Below, piece after piece: positions 30,434 to 39,044 of a stretch of DNA of 59,803 nt. Position numbers and translations under genes: made by a program. A model generated the notes under the pieces. It was not told the DNA's origin and did no database searches. It saw only the letters and a list, made by a program, of their open reading frames with translations. Each line of letters opens with the position of its first letter. The stretch's first letter is position 1. Source of the DNA: Methanothermococcus sp. (GTDB taxonomy: Archaea; AGJL01; Methanococci; Methanococcales; Methanococcaceae); NCBI RefSeq assembly GCF_015523155.1, contig NZ_WAKW01000012.1:1-59803 (forward strand). Direction: 5' to 3'.

Positions 30434-31773
30434 ATGGACACAGAAATATTAAATCAAATTGGAGGTAGAAAGGACAGGATAGGTCATTGTATCGTTAAGT
30501 GCAATGACAATATAGTGCCTGCCTGTGAAGAACCCACACAACCAGGGGATTTTTCAGAGAGGTCATGCACATTCCACGGTTCAAGAATTATCATTAACAG
30601 CCATATTAAAAATGTGGTCCATATTATTCACTCCCACGTTGGTTGTGCATATTACTCATGGGATTATAGGCCTTCAACATATTCGTATTGCTTTACAACA
30701 GATATAAAGGAAGAGGATGTAATATTTGGCGGTGAAAAAAATTATACAATGCAATACTAAAAGTTGCCAATGAATTTAAACCTGACGCCATATTTGTTTA
30801 TGAAACCTGCCTTCCAGCATTAATTGGAGATGACATAGATGCTGTGGTAAAAAAGGCAAACGAGACTTTAAAAAAATCAAAAGTGGATATACCAGTTCTT
30901 GCCTTTAAATGTGCAGGATTTAAAGGAAAAACTCAAAATAAAGGTCATATGATAGCAAATAAAAAGTTATTTGAATTGGTGGCTACAAAAAAATTGAATA
31001 ATCCTACACCATATGATGTAAATATAATAGGAGATTTCAGCGTAAAAAGTTCCAATGCAATAGAAGAGATGCTGAATAAAATGGGAATAAGGGTTTTATG
31101 CTCATTTACAGGAAATGCCACAATAGATAAAATAAGGGTTATGGATAATGCAAAATTAAATATTGTCCATTGTATGAAGAGCTCTATACAATTTGCCAAA
31201 ATGATGAGAAATGTATATGAGGTTCCATACATTGTTTCAAATTTCTTTGGTATAAAAAACTGCTGTAATGAATTGGAAAATATTGGAAAAATATTGGACA
31301 TTGATAAAGAGAAAATAAAAGAAACAAAGGATTATTATTTAAAAAAGAACGAAGAAAAACTTAATTTCTACAAAAAAGAATTAAATGGTAAAAAGGTATT
31401 TTTATGCCATGGAGCTCAGAGAGTTCTCAACTATATGGGTCCAATAATGGATGAGCTCGGAATGGAGGTGGTTGGAGTTGCCACATACTTCGCAAATAAA
31501 GAGAATTACGAAGATATTATAAAGAAACTTCCAAAAGGTGCCATAATCATAGATAATCCAAATACCTATGAATTGGAAGAGGCACTGATGGAATGCAAAC
31601 CAGATGTGTTTATATCCGACAGTAAAACTAAAGAATTGGTTCATAAAATGGGCATTCCATACATAAATGGTAGGGCTCCGAGCACGGTGTATGTTGGATT
31701 TGATGGATTTATTAACTTTGCAGAAGATGTCTATGGAGCCATAAATTCGAAAATATGGAGATTGATAAGATAA
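30434..31773 (+). CDS. nifE: Nitrogenase cofactor scaffold NifE, interrupted by a one-base frameshift
   Basis: Two adjacent frames together encode NifE. The first runs 30434-30760 (start after GGTGAA) with SERSCTFHGS (Cys45), HVGCAYYSWD (Cys71) and IFGGEK. The second continues KLYNAILKVANEFKPDAIF, ETCLPALIGDD and FTGNATI to 31773. The switch lies in an A7 tract (30735-30741): one more A gives an uninterrupted protein of 446 residues aligned with NifD throughout. NifEN is required for FeMo-cofactor assembly. The rest of the gene shows no decay, so slippage, a very recent mutation or a sequencing error are the options. Confidence 0.85.
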
Positions 31774-31834
31774 ATGGGGTGGAACTATCATAAAAACAGC
31801 CGATATAACTAACAACGTAACCAACAAATCAGCC

Positions 31835-33172
31835 ATGCAATCAAATGTAGATTTAAAAAAATCTATTACAATAAATCCCCCTTATATGAATCAGCTCATG
31901 GGCGGAGTATTTGCATCCCTTGGAATATATAAAACCATTCCACTTGTGCATGGCTCCCTTGGATGTGCAAATTATGTAAAGCATATCCTTGTAGAGCATT
32001 TTAAAGAGCCCCTTGAAATAGCCACAACAGGATTTTATGAATCAAATGCTATATGTGGTGGTATAGATAACATTGTAAAAGCAGTTGAAAATATAGAACT
32101 CAGTAAAAATCCAGAATTGATAGTTGTATTAACAACAGGACTTAGTGAAACCATAGGAGAGGATGTAAAATCAGAGGTTAAAAAAAGATATGTTAACAAA
32201 AATATAATGGCTGTTAACACTCCCTCATATATTGGAACCCATATCGATGGATACAACAATGCAGTAAAAAGTATTATTGAGGGCATTTTAGAAAAGAACA
32301 GTAGTAGTAAAAAGAATAAAACTAAAACCACCAAAACAACTAAAAACGAAGTAATAAATATAATTCATGGAGTTGTAAATCCAGGAGATGTCCGAGAGCT
32401 TGAACATATATTTAAAACATTGGATATTATGTATAACTTATTGATGGATATTAAATCAATGGATAGACCTTTGAGATTGCCTAAGGAGGAATATCCAAAG
32501 TGCGATACAACGGTGGATAATATTAAAAATTCTATAAATTCAAAAGCCACAATATCATTTGGAATGGAAGGGATAGATGGAGCAAAATACTTAAAAAAAT
32601 TTGGTGTTGAATCTTACAATTTAAAATTTCCAATAGGTATAGAAAATACCGATAACCTCATAAAGACTTTATCAAAAATATCTGGTAAAGAGATACCTGA
32701 TGAATTATGGGATGATAGGGGATATGCATTGGATGCCATGGTAGATACAAACCATATTGTTAGAAATAAAAAGGTTGCCATATATGGAGACCCTGATAAA
32801 GTAATAGCTCTTGTGGATTTTGCCTACGAAGTAGGTATGGATGTTGTAGCTGTGCTTTCAAATACCAATACCAAATACTTTACGAAAAAAATAAATAGCA
32901 TTGCAAAACATAACGATAAAAATATAGCAATAGTTGAGGGGGGTGACCTTTATGAACTCCAGAATTTTTTAAAGTCTCATCCTGTTGATTTATTGATAGG
33001 AGATTATAGGGGAAAATATGTGGCTGATGCTTTGGATATTCCCCTATTAAAGGTGGGATTTCCTGTAATTGACAGATATGGACACACTAAAAAGGCGATG
33101 ATTGGATACAACGGTGCTTTAACTATAATAAATGATATTGCAAACCTATTGGTGTCAATAGACGGTAAATAA
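31835..33172 (+). CDS. nifN: Nitrogenase cofactor scaffold NifN
   Basis: The NifK-like partner of NifE in cofactor maturation, at least 445 residues from the ATG given. Visible motifs are VHGSLGCANYVKH, VLTTGLSETIGED, GVVNPGDVRELEH and IGIENTDNLIKT. A Lys/Thr/Ser low-complexity insertion of about 18 residues lies near 155. The ATG at 31835 has no ribosome binding site, whereas GGGGTGG (31776-31782) lies just after the nifE stop with an open in-frame stretch behind it. A start at ATA 31790 or ATC 31787 is therefore possible, adding 15-16 residues. Confidence 0.93.
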   Translation: MQSNVDLKKSITINPPYMNQLMGGVFASLGIYKTIPLVHGSLGCANYVKHILVEHFKEPLEIATTGFYESNAICGGIDNIVKAVENIELSKNPELIVVLTTGLSETIGEDVKSEVKKRYVNKNIMAVNTPSYIGTHIDGYNNAVKSIIEGILEKNSSSKKNKTKTTKTTKNEVINIIHGVVNPGDVRELEHIFKTLDIMYNLLMDIKSMDRPLRLPKEEYPKCDTTVDNIKNSINSKATISFGMEGIDGAKYLKKFGVESYNLKFPIGIENTDNLIKTLSKISGKEIPDELWDDRGYALDAMVDTNHIVRNKKVAIYGDPDKVIALVDFAYEVGMDVVAVLSNTNTKYFTKKINSIAKHNDKNIAIVEGGDLYELQNFLKSHPVDLLIGDYRGKYVADALDIPLLKVGFPVIDRYGHTKKAMIGYNGALTIINDIANLLVSIDGK

Positions 33173-33207
33173 CAATAAATAACTTAAATATGCTGTTGGG
33201 TGATATT

Positions 33208-33492
33208 ATGTGCTACGGCGAGGTTGGAACCATTAAAGGATTTACTTACAAATGCAGTTGTAAGATTCCAATTATCGAACTCGGTGGAAATATTTTAGAA
33301 ATACCACTGCCTTTAACTGAGGATGTTAAAGTAGGGGATAAAATTATGGTTTATAACTCTTACAAATTTGATTATGAGTTTAAGCCTATTGAAATAAATA
33401 TTAACATGAACTTGCTAAAAACCAAATTAACTACGCCATTTAAAAAAATACTTTTGAATTTAAATTCTTTAAATATTAACAATTATATTTAA
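33208..33492 (+). CDS. HypC/HupF-like small protein at the end of the nif operon
   Basis: This 94-residue protein starts MCYGEVG after GGGTGAT. Like HypC it has Cys at position 2, then an OB-fold pattern with IIELGGNILEIPLPLTEDVKVGDKIMVY, which parallels the HypC core (VxxGGxxxxVxLxLxEDVKVGDYVLVH). Canonical HypC carries Fe(CN)2CO with HypD during hydrogenase maturation. This copy is divergent (MCYGE, not MCLAIPG) and has an extra basic C-terminal tail of about 30 residues. Its place 36 bases after nifN suggests a job linked to nitrogenase or its cofactor; that is inference. Confidence 0.55.
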   Translation: MCYGEVGTIKGFTYKCSCKIPIIELGGNILEIPLPLTEDVKVGDKIMVYNSYKFDYEFKPIEININMNLLKTKLTTPFKKILLNLNSLNINNYI

Positions 33493-33515
33493 TTATTTTT
33501 ATTTTATTTTTTTAT
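33493..33515 (+). terminator. Oligo-T terminator of the nif operon
   Basis: A T-rich run (ATTTTTATTTTATTTTTTTA) starts one base after the HypC-like stop codon and precedes an AT-rich gap with its own start signals for the next gene. It is the most likely end of the nif transcript. Confidence 0.5.
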
Positions 33516-33602
33516 ATATAATATCCATATATTTAATTACATATATTAAAGGAACTTATAAATAATTTTAAAGTAATAATTTCATCAAAACGGAGGGATA
33601 AT

Positions 33603-34154
33603 ATGGCTAAGATATATGTTGATTGTGAAGACAAAGCTGGAAAAGAAATATATGATAAGATTATTCAAACCTCTCTTGAAGATTTAATACTTGGAAAATC
33701 ATTGATTGAAGTGAGAATGATTTGCAGAGAGAAAGAACCATTTTTTATTATTGGCGTTCTTCCAAAATCCACATCAAAACCTATTAAAGTTAGAGATGTT
33801 GTATCTGTGGAAGAGTCAAAAACAGAGAATGGTAGAATAATAACTAAACTAAAAATAGAGGATGAAACCTATGCTCCTCAATTATTTAATAAGATAAATA
33901 TCATTGACCAACCTTCAAGATTTGAAATAATAACCGATACTCCAATAGATATGGATGAAGTAATACACGATGCAAAAGAAGATTTTATATTAAAGGTTCT
34001 TGACTTTATGAATAGAGTATTCCCCGAAGGTATGAGAATTAGAAAAACCTTCTATGGAAAAAGCATGGTTATGTTGGCATCAGAAAAACCATTTACAGAA
34101 GAATGGATTAAAAAAGCTTTGGAATTAAAAGAAGATTTGGAAAAAAATAATTAA
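33603..34154 (+). CDS. Methanogenesis marker protein 17
   Basis: This 183-residue protein has IYDKIIQTSLEDLILGKSLIEV near the N terminus, PIKVRDVVSVEE, IEDETYAPQLFNKI and NIIDQPSRFEIIT, a pattern I associate with methanogenesis marker 17, a methanogen-restricted family of unknown function. The number could be confused with another marker family; the methanogen restriction is more certain. GGAGGGAT precedes the ATG by about 4 bases. The 3' end overlaps the convergent ACT gene by 4 bases. Confidence 0.65.
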   Translation: MAKIYVDCEDKAGKEIYDKIIQTSLEDLILGKSLIEVRMICREKEPFFIIGVLPKSTSKPIKVRDVVSVEESKTENGRIITKLKIEDETYAPQLFNKINIIDQPSRFEIITDTPIDMDEVIHDAKEDFILKVLDFMNRVFPEGMRIRKTFYGKSMVMLASEKPFTEEWIKKALELKEDLEKNN

Positions 34155-34423
34155 ATTCTATGCATATATTTAAATATATCTTCGTGTTGAATTATCACTT
34201 TAACACCAATCTCTTCTCCAATATTTTCCAATTCTTGACTTAATACTTCAAAATCCTTTTTTGATTTCGAAATATCTACAAGCATAATCATTGTAAATAA
34301 ACCATCCATAATGGACTGTCTTATATCCAAAATATTTACATCATTTTCTGCAAGTGCATTTGCTATTTTTGCCACTATTCCTGTTCTATCTTTTCCAGTA
34401 ACTGTTATAACTGCTCTTTCCAT
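34151..34423 (-). CDS. ACT domain protein (UPF0237 family)
   Basis: This 90-residue protein is a single ACT domain: RAVITVTGKDRTGIVAKIANALAENDVNILDIRQS, then GLFTMIMLVDIS. ACT domains bind small ligands, often amino acids, and this stand-alone family is widespread but unassigned. It lies between marker 17 and nifB and is transcribed toward marker 17. Confidence 0.9.
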   Translation of the reverse strand: MERAVITVTGKDRTGIVAKIANALAENDVNILDIRQSIMDGLFTMIMLVDISKSKKDFEVLSQELENIGEEIGVKVIIQHEDIFKYMHRI

Positions 34424-34467
34424 ATTAACACCAAACCGTATTTATGATAATTTTTGATAAATATTAA

Positions 34468-35361
34468 TTAATGGGAGAAATGTTTTAAATCATATATATT
34501 TAATTCTTTTCCCTTACCTTCTAAGTGTTTTTTCTCAGATAGTAATCCTGCTGCGTCTGCCCTACACTGCTGGCAAGCTCTGAATTGGGGCAAATACTCC
34601 TCACATTCATCCCTAACTCTACTTATTTCATCGCATGTTGGTCTTCTAAGATTTTCCATTTTATACATTGGTATAAGTGGTATGATATTTTGAAGGTATG
34701 CTGTATCTTTGAATGTTTTTGCAATCTCAACAACATGTTCCATATTTATTTCTGGTATTAACACAGTATTTATTTTAATAATTAGACCTAAATCATAGGC
34801 TTTCTTAATACCTTCGGTTTGATTCTTTATAAGTATCCTTGCTCCATCTTCTCCTCTATATACCTTCCCTTCGTAATAAACCCAGTCTACAATGTTTTTA
34901 AGTATTTCGGGTTTAACTGCATTTACAGTTACAGTTAATGTTTTTACATTTAGGTCTGCAAGTTTTTTTGCGTATTTTGGGAGTAAAAGACCATTGGTTG
35001 ATAAACACTTTATTAAATTTGGAAATTTTTCATCGATTATTTCCAATGTTTCAAAGGTTTCTTTATTGAATAAACTATCTCCTGGACCTGCTATTCCTGC
35101 AACTTTTAAATTTGGCATCTTTTTAATTAAATCCTTTAAGTAATTTTCAACCTCTTCTGGCTTCATTATATGATGAGCTACACCCGGTCTATTTTCACAG
35201 CATTCCTCCCCTATACTTCTCCTACAAAACCTACATGCTATATTACATTTCGGTGCCACAGGTAAATGCACCCTTCCTATTTTATCGTGTAATTTTTCAT
35301 TATAACAGGGATGGACCTTGGTTATATGTGCAAATTTAGACATCTTTTTTTCATTATCCAT
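34468..35361 (-). CDS. nifB: FeMo-cofactor biosynthesis radical SAM protein NifB
   Basis: This 297-residue radical SAM enzyme makes NifB-co, the carbide-containing 8Fe core of the nitrogenase cofactor. The SAM cluster ligands are Cys39, Cys43 and Cys46 (CNIACRFC), followed by ECCENRPGV, the AGIAGPGDSLFN region, CLSTNGLLLP and a C-terminal CQQCRADAAG pair for the second clusters. It is the short archaeal form without a NifX domain. No GGAA-N6-TTCC site is seen upstream, so NrpR control is not evident. A short hairpin element lies 80 bases upstream. Confidence 0.95.
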   Translation of the reverse strand: MDNEKKMSKFAHITKVHPCYNEKLHDKIGRVHLPVAPKCNIACRFCRRSIGEECCENRPGVAHHIMKPEEVENYLKDLIKKMPNLKVAGIAGPGDSLFNKETFETLEIIDEKFPNLIKCLSTNGLLLPKYAKKLADLNVKTLTVTVNAVKPEILKNIVDWVYYEGKVYRGEDGARILIKNQTEGIKKAYDLGLIIKINTVLIPEINMEHVVEIAKTFKDTAYLQNIIPLIPMYKMENLRRPTCDEISRVRDECEEYLPQFRACQQCRADAAGLLSEKKHLEGKGKELNIYDLKHFSH

Positions 35362-35441
35362 TGTATCACAAATTTAGGTTTTTTGAATATATGGAGTATA
35401 TTTATATTATATTATAAAAAAGTTTTCAATAATATTTTTAT

Positions 35442-35517
35442 GTGAATTACCCCCCCTTACGGAAGGGTTAAACGAAAACCTTTCGGTAAATGGAACTTCT
35501 TGCGGAATAAGTTAAAA
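35442..35517. mobile_element. Short hairpin element, MITE/PATE-like (copy A)
   Basis: It begins GTGAATTACCCCC with a hairpin (CCCTT/AAGGG, 35454-35467) and continues TTAAACGAAAACC. It ends in the 23-base sequence running from 35495 (ACTTCTTGCGGAATAAG) to 35517. The same left and right ends frame the larger element at 48946-49291. The right end forms an imperfect ACTT/AAGT hairpin. Subterminal imperfect palindromes and the TTAC near the left end resemble non-autonomous IS200/IS605 derivatives. No transposase is in the window, so mobility is inferred. Confidence 0.6.
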
Positions 35518-35573
35518 TGTAAAAAATATAAGTTTTAATATTTTTATAGTATAAAATTAAAATCTTAATAACT

Positions 35574-35963
35574 TTATTCACTTAGTTTTAAAATTGCCTC
35601 AGCTATATCTCCGTTGCATTCTTCCAGTGCTTTTATGGCATCTTCCTTTGAAACATTACATTGGTCCATTACCATTTCAATATCTTCATCGGTGATATCT
35701 AATTTAACCTCTTCATCTTTTATTTTCTCTTCTGGTTTTTCTTCTGTTTCTTTCTTAACCTTTTTAGCCTTTCCCGTTATGGAGTATGTTTTAGTTCCCA
35801 TCATATCCATTACTTGAACCTTTGGCTTTTCAAACACAAGTATTTTGTCCTCTAACTCGATTGTTACTTTAACTGCTTTTAAATCCTCAGCATCCATTCC
35901 AAAATCTTTCATCATTTTCTGCATTTGTTTTAACATTCTTGGATTCAACCTTCCTGGGAACAT
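35574..35963 (-). CDS. nac: Nascent polypeptide-associated complex protein (archaeal NAC)
   Basis: This 129-residue archaeal NAC is a homodimeric ribosome-associated chaperone. An N-terminal NAC domain (RMLKQMQKMMKDFGMDAEDL to KTYSITGKAK, residues 8-66) is joined by an acidic and Lys-rich linker to a C-terminal UBA domain (EDIEMVMDQCNVSKEDAIKA, residues about 92-128). GGTGAAA precedes the ATG. Confidence 0.95.
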   Translation of the reverse strand: MFPGRLNPRMLKQMQKMMKDFGMDAEDLKAVKVTIELEDKILVFEKPKVQVMDMMGTKTYSITGKAKKVKKETEEKPEEKIKDEEVKLDITDEDIEMVMDQCNVSKEDAIKALEECNGDIAEAILKLSE

Positions 35964-36071
35964 ATTTTCACCTTATATTTTATTATAATAATTTTCAAAT
36001 AAAATTATATATGGTAAACATTTTATTTTTATAAAATATTATCTTAATATTATTTAAATAGTAGGGATATT

Positions 36072-37187
36072 ATGACAATAAACATCAACGACAAAACTTT
36101 GATAAAAAAATCAATAGATACAATTAAAAAACTGTCAGATGAAATAGATGATAATGTAAAGATAATGCATGTCTGCGGCTCTCATGAACATACCATCTGT
36201 AAATATGGAATAAGGGATGTTCTTCCTGAAAATATCACGGTTATTCCTGGTCCTGGATGTCCAGTATGCGTCACCACCCAAAAAGAAATAGATACGGCAA
36301 TTTATTTGGCTGAAAATGGATATACAATAACCACATTGGGGGACATGTATAGGGTTCCAGGAAGTAAAAAATCATTGATGCAACTTCAATCAGAAGGGGC
36401 TGATGTAAGGATTGTATATGGAATAGGAGATGCCGTAAAACTTGCAAAAGAGCAGAAGGAAAACAATAAGGAAAAAGTTGTATTTGTGGCAATAGGCTTT
36501 GAAACCACGGCACCAACAACAGCCGCGGAACTCATACATCTTAACAATAAATTAAGTGGTAAAAATGATTCAAACTTCTATATATTAAACTGCCATAGGC
36601 AAACTCCACCAGTTATGGATTTTTTACTTAGTGAGGGAAAAACAAATATAAATGGATTTATATGTCCGGGGCATGTTTCAACAATTACGGGTTTAAAACC
36701 ATATTATGAACCTTGTGAAAAATATGGGGTTCCTATGGTTGTAGCAGGATTTGAACCTATCGATGTTTTGGTGTCAATTGCCATGATTTTGAAGCAGATA
36801 GTATATAACAATCCAAAGGTTGAAAACGAGTATAAAAGAGCTGTAAGGGACGAAGGAAATATTGTGGCTCAAAAAATGATAAACGAAGTATTTGAACCTG
36901 CTGATGTTGCTTGGAGAGGTTTTCCAGTTATAAAAGAAGGTGGCTTGAAACTTAGGGAAAAATATAAAAAATTCGACATATTTGAGCATGAGGATATCCC
37001 AGAAATAGAGGAGAAAATAGTTAAAGGTTGTATATGTAGTGAAATACTAAGAGGGGAAAAATTACCAACTGATTGTAAATTATTTGGAAATCCATGCAAT
37101 CCATTAAATCCTATTGGAAGCTGTATGGTTTCTGAGGAAGGAACTTGCAGGATATTCTATAAATACAATAAAAATTATAAATTATAG
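36072..37187 (+). CDS. hypD: Hydrogenase maturation protein HypD
   Basis: This 371-residue [4Fe-4S] protein forms, with HypC, the scaffold for Fe(CN)2CO of NiFe hydrogenases. Motifs are MHVCGSHEHTICKYGIR with the catalytic Cys, VIPGPGCPVCVTTQ, TLGDMYRVPGS, GFETTAPTTA, CPGHVSTITG, and the C-terminal cluster cysteines (GCICSEILRG, CKLFGNPCNPLNPIGSCMVS). No canonical hypC is beside it, but the HypC-like nif gene is 2.6 kb away. Methanogens need it for their F420-reducing and other hydrogenases. Confidence 0.96.
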   Translation: MTININDKTLIKKSIDTIKKLSDEIDDNVKIMHVCGSHEHTICKYGIRDVLPENITVIPGPGCPVCVTTQKEIDTAIYLAENGYTITTLGDMYRVPGSKKSLMQLQSEGADVRIVYGIGDAVKLAKEQKENNKEKVVFVAIGFETTAPTTAAELIHLNNKLSGKNDSNFYILNCHRQTPPVMDFLLSEGKTNINGFICPGHVSTITGLKPYYEPCEKYGVPMVVAGFEPIDVLVSIAMILKQIVYNNPKVENEYKRAVRDEGNIVAQKMINEVFEPADVAWRGFPVIKEGGLKLREKYKKFDIFEHEDIPEIEEKIVKGCICSEILRGEKLPTDCKLFGNPCNPLNPIGSCMVSEEGTCRIFYKYNKNYKL

Positions 37188-37236
37188 GTTTATTATTTAT
37201 TAATATTTATTTTTTAACTTATTCCAAAAAATCCTT

Positions 37237-38034
37237 CTAATGCAAATGTGCTATCTTAGAGCCGAGCTCATATATCTCACATGAATTATTTTTGTCTTCA
37301 TCTACTATCTTAATATCAGCCAGTGTTTTTAAACCCTGTTTTTCAGCAGTTTTTTCTATACCTAATGGCTTATCCGTGTCTATTTCAATTATATACGCAT
37401 CCAATTCTGGTATTTTTGATAGATAACATGCCACTGCTCTGTGGTGTCCGTCAATTAATATGTAATAATCTCCTTTTTTTGTTTTAATAACTATTATGGG
37501 TTCTGCCAAACCACGTTTTAATTCATAAATCCTTCCAAACAACTCATCCTCATATATTTTGGACTGAGTTGGTTTAATTTTTTCAACAGGCACCACACCC
37601 TTTTTTAACTTGACATCATAACCTAAATTTTTATAAGTTTTTATTATTTTATTCAATTTTGTTGGAGTGGTTTTTTCTATTTGGGACCTTATTACATCGG
37701 TGTTTGTCATAATACCAAGTAGATTGTTATTTTCATCTACAACTGGAAGTTTTGAAAATCCCGTTCTAAACATGATTCTTCCAACATCTCTAACATCTGT
37801 ATCAGGTCTGGTAACAATCATATTTTCTCTTCTAATCATGAGATTCTTTATTTTTTCATTCTCGTCCCTATCAATTAAATCATGAACTGAAACAATACCA
37901 ACTAACTTACCATCTGATACCACAGGAAATGTATCATGGGATGTTTTTTTGATAAGCTTTATTACATCCTTTACTCTATCCTCTGGACTGACATAATCCA
38001 CATTTTTCGTCATGTATTCCTCTACCTTTACCAT
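37237..38034 (-). CDS. CBS-domain protein with ParB-like domain
   Basis: This is a 265-residue protein. Two CBS motifs (residues about 7-60 and 70-122; MTKNVDYVSPEDRVKDVI, then FPVVSDGKLVGIVSVHDL and its repeat) usually bind adenine nucleotides. Residues about 150-230 are ParB-like, with the phosphate-binding DGHHRAVACYL near 196. A ParB-like DGHHR protein of Thermococcus is a free serine kinase, so nucleotide-dependent kinase or hydrolase activity is possible; DNA partitioning is less likely. Function is unproven. Confidence 0.8.
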   Translation of the reverse strand: MVKVEEYMTKNVDYVSPEDRVKDVIKLIKKTSHDTFPVVSDGKLVGIVSVHDLIDRDENEKIKNLMIRRENMIVTRPDTDVRDVGRIMFRTGFSKLPVVDENNNLLGIMTNTDVIRSQIEKTTPTKLNKIIKTYKNLGYDVKLKKGVVPVEKIKPTQSKIYEDELFGRIYELKRGLAEPIIVIKTKKGDYYILIDGHHRAVACYLSKIPELDAYIIEIDTDKPLGIEKTAEKQGLKTLADIKIVDEDKNNSCEIYELGSKIAHLH

Positions 38035-38066
38035 ATAGATACCTTTTTTATTTTTAAATGTTAATT

Positions 38067-38342
38067 TTATCTTTTTTGCTTTTTATTATATAATACCTTC
38101 CCAGTTTTTTTATTTCTTACCTCTAAAATTCTATGAAATGGAATATGTATTGTGCGATTATTTACTTCATAAATTATAAATGAGTCCTCTATCAATATTT
38201 TATCCACAGTAATAGCTTTAAGAATGGATTGGTCTTTGTTCCTTTTTTCGTTATTACCAATCCTATGCAAATAAACTATTTCATAATCTTTTGGATTGTA
38301 ATTTGGATGCCAAATTATCTTATTTATTAGTTCTTTTAGCAT
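38067..38342 (-). CDS. UPF0248/DUF504 family protein
   Basis: This 91-residue protein of the archaeal DUF504 family starts MLKELINKIIWHPNYNPKDYEIVYLHR and includes ITVDKI and the basic HIPFHRILEVRNKKTGKVLY. The family is small, basic and likely RNA-related, but uncharacterised. The start at 38342 matches the usual family start; the frame could begin three codons earlier. It precedes the CBS gene on the same strand and follows engB, with short spacings suggesting one operon. Confidence 0.85.
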   Translation of the reverse strand: MLKELINKIIWHPNYNPKDYEIVYLHRIGNNEKRNKDQSILKAITVDKILIEDSFIIYEVNNRTIHIPFHRILEVRNKKTGKVLYNKKQKR

Positions 38343-38363
38343 AATAACCATATTTATTTAATT

Positions 38364-39014
38364 TTAATAATTTTTGTAATATAATTCCACATAATTGTTT
38401 ATTTTGTAAGTGATATTTTTTAATCCTATTATATTTTTTAAACTGCCCACAACCACGATATCAAGCCACTGTCTCCAAGGTGCAGGATAACCGAATAATT
38501 CAACTATGTTATCGAGATGCCTATCCCATAAATTCTTTTTTATTTTATCCATTTTATTTACTAAAATCAGGGGATTCAATTCTAATTCATTTAAAAAATC
38601 AAACATTTCTATGTCTATTGGTATTTCATCCCGTTTGTCCCATCTATCAACTATTTCAGGAAATGCCTTTGCATCTATCAATATTATTGAACAGGCAATT
38701 TTTTCAGCATTGTCTTCTATATATTTTACAATTTTATCTTTTATTTTATCCTGAACCTTTTTATCAATACCAGTCATAAAACCAAATCCAGGTAAATCTA
38801 CCAATATATAATTTCCCATATCATATTTATTTATTTTTAAGGTTACACCAGGTTTTTTACCTACTCTAACATTTTTATTGGTAATTAACCTTACAAGTGT
38901 GGATTTTCCAACATTGGAACGTCCCACTATAATAACCTGTGGTTTTTTAATATAATCTTTCAATTTTGCCATTTTTTTAAATTTTTTAAGATTTTTTTTA
39001 AATTCTTCATCCAT
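38364..39014 (-). CDS. engB: Probable GTP-binding protein EngB
   Basis: This 216-residue small GTPase of the EngB/YihA family has the P-loop IIVGRSNVGKSTL (near 28-40), the switch KPGVTLKIN, DLPGFGFMTG, and NKMD for guanine recognition. Bacterial EngB assists large ribosomal subunit assembly; the archaeal role is inferred. The N terminus is Lys-rich. Confidence 0.92.
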   Translation of the reverse strand: MDEEFKKNLKKFKKMAKLKDYIKKPQVIIVGRSNVGKSTLVRLITNKNVRVGKKPGVTLKINKYDMGNYILVDLPGFGFMTGIDKKVQDKIKDKIVKYIEDNAEKIACSIILIDAKAFPEIVDRWDKRDEIPIDIEMFDFLNELELNPLILVNKMDKIKKNLWDRHLDNIVELFGYPAPWRQWLDIVVVGSLKNIIGLKNITYKINNYVELYYKNY

Positions 39015-39044
39015 ATTAATCCCTTTAAAAAATTAAATATGCAA

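Noticed and set aside
30422-30760. A separate 112-residue protein plus a 309-residue protein instead of nifE
   Set aside because: Together the two frames align along the whole of NifD/NifE, and the break is exactly at an A7 tract, so one interrupted gene is the simpler reading.
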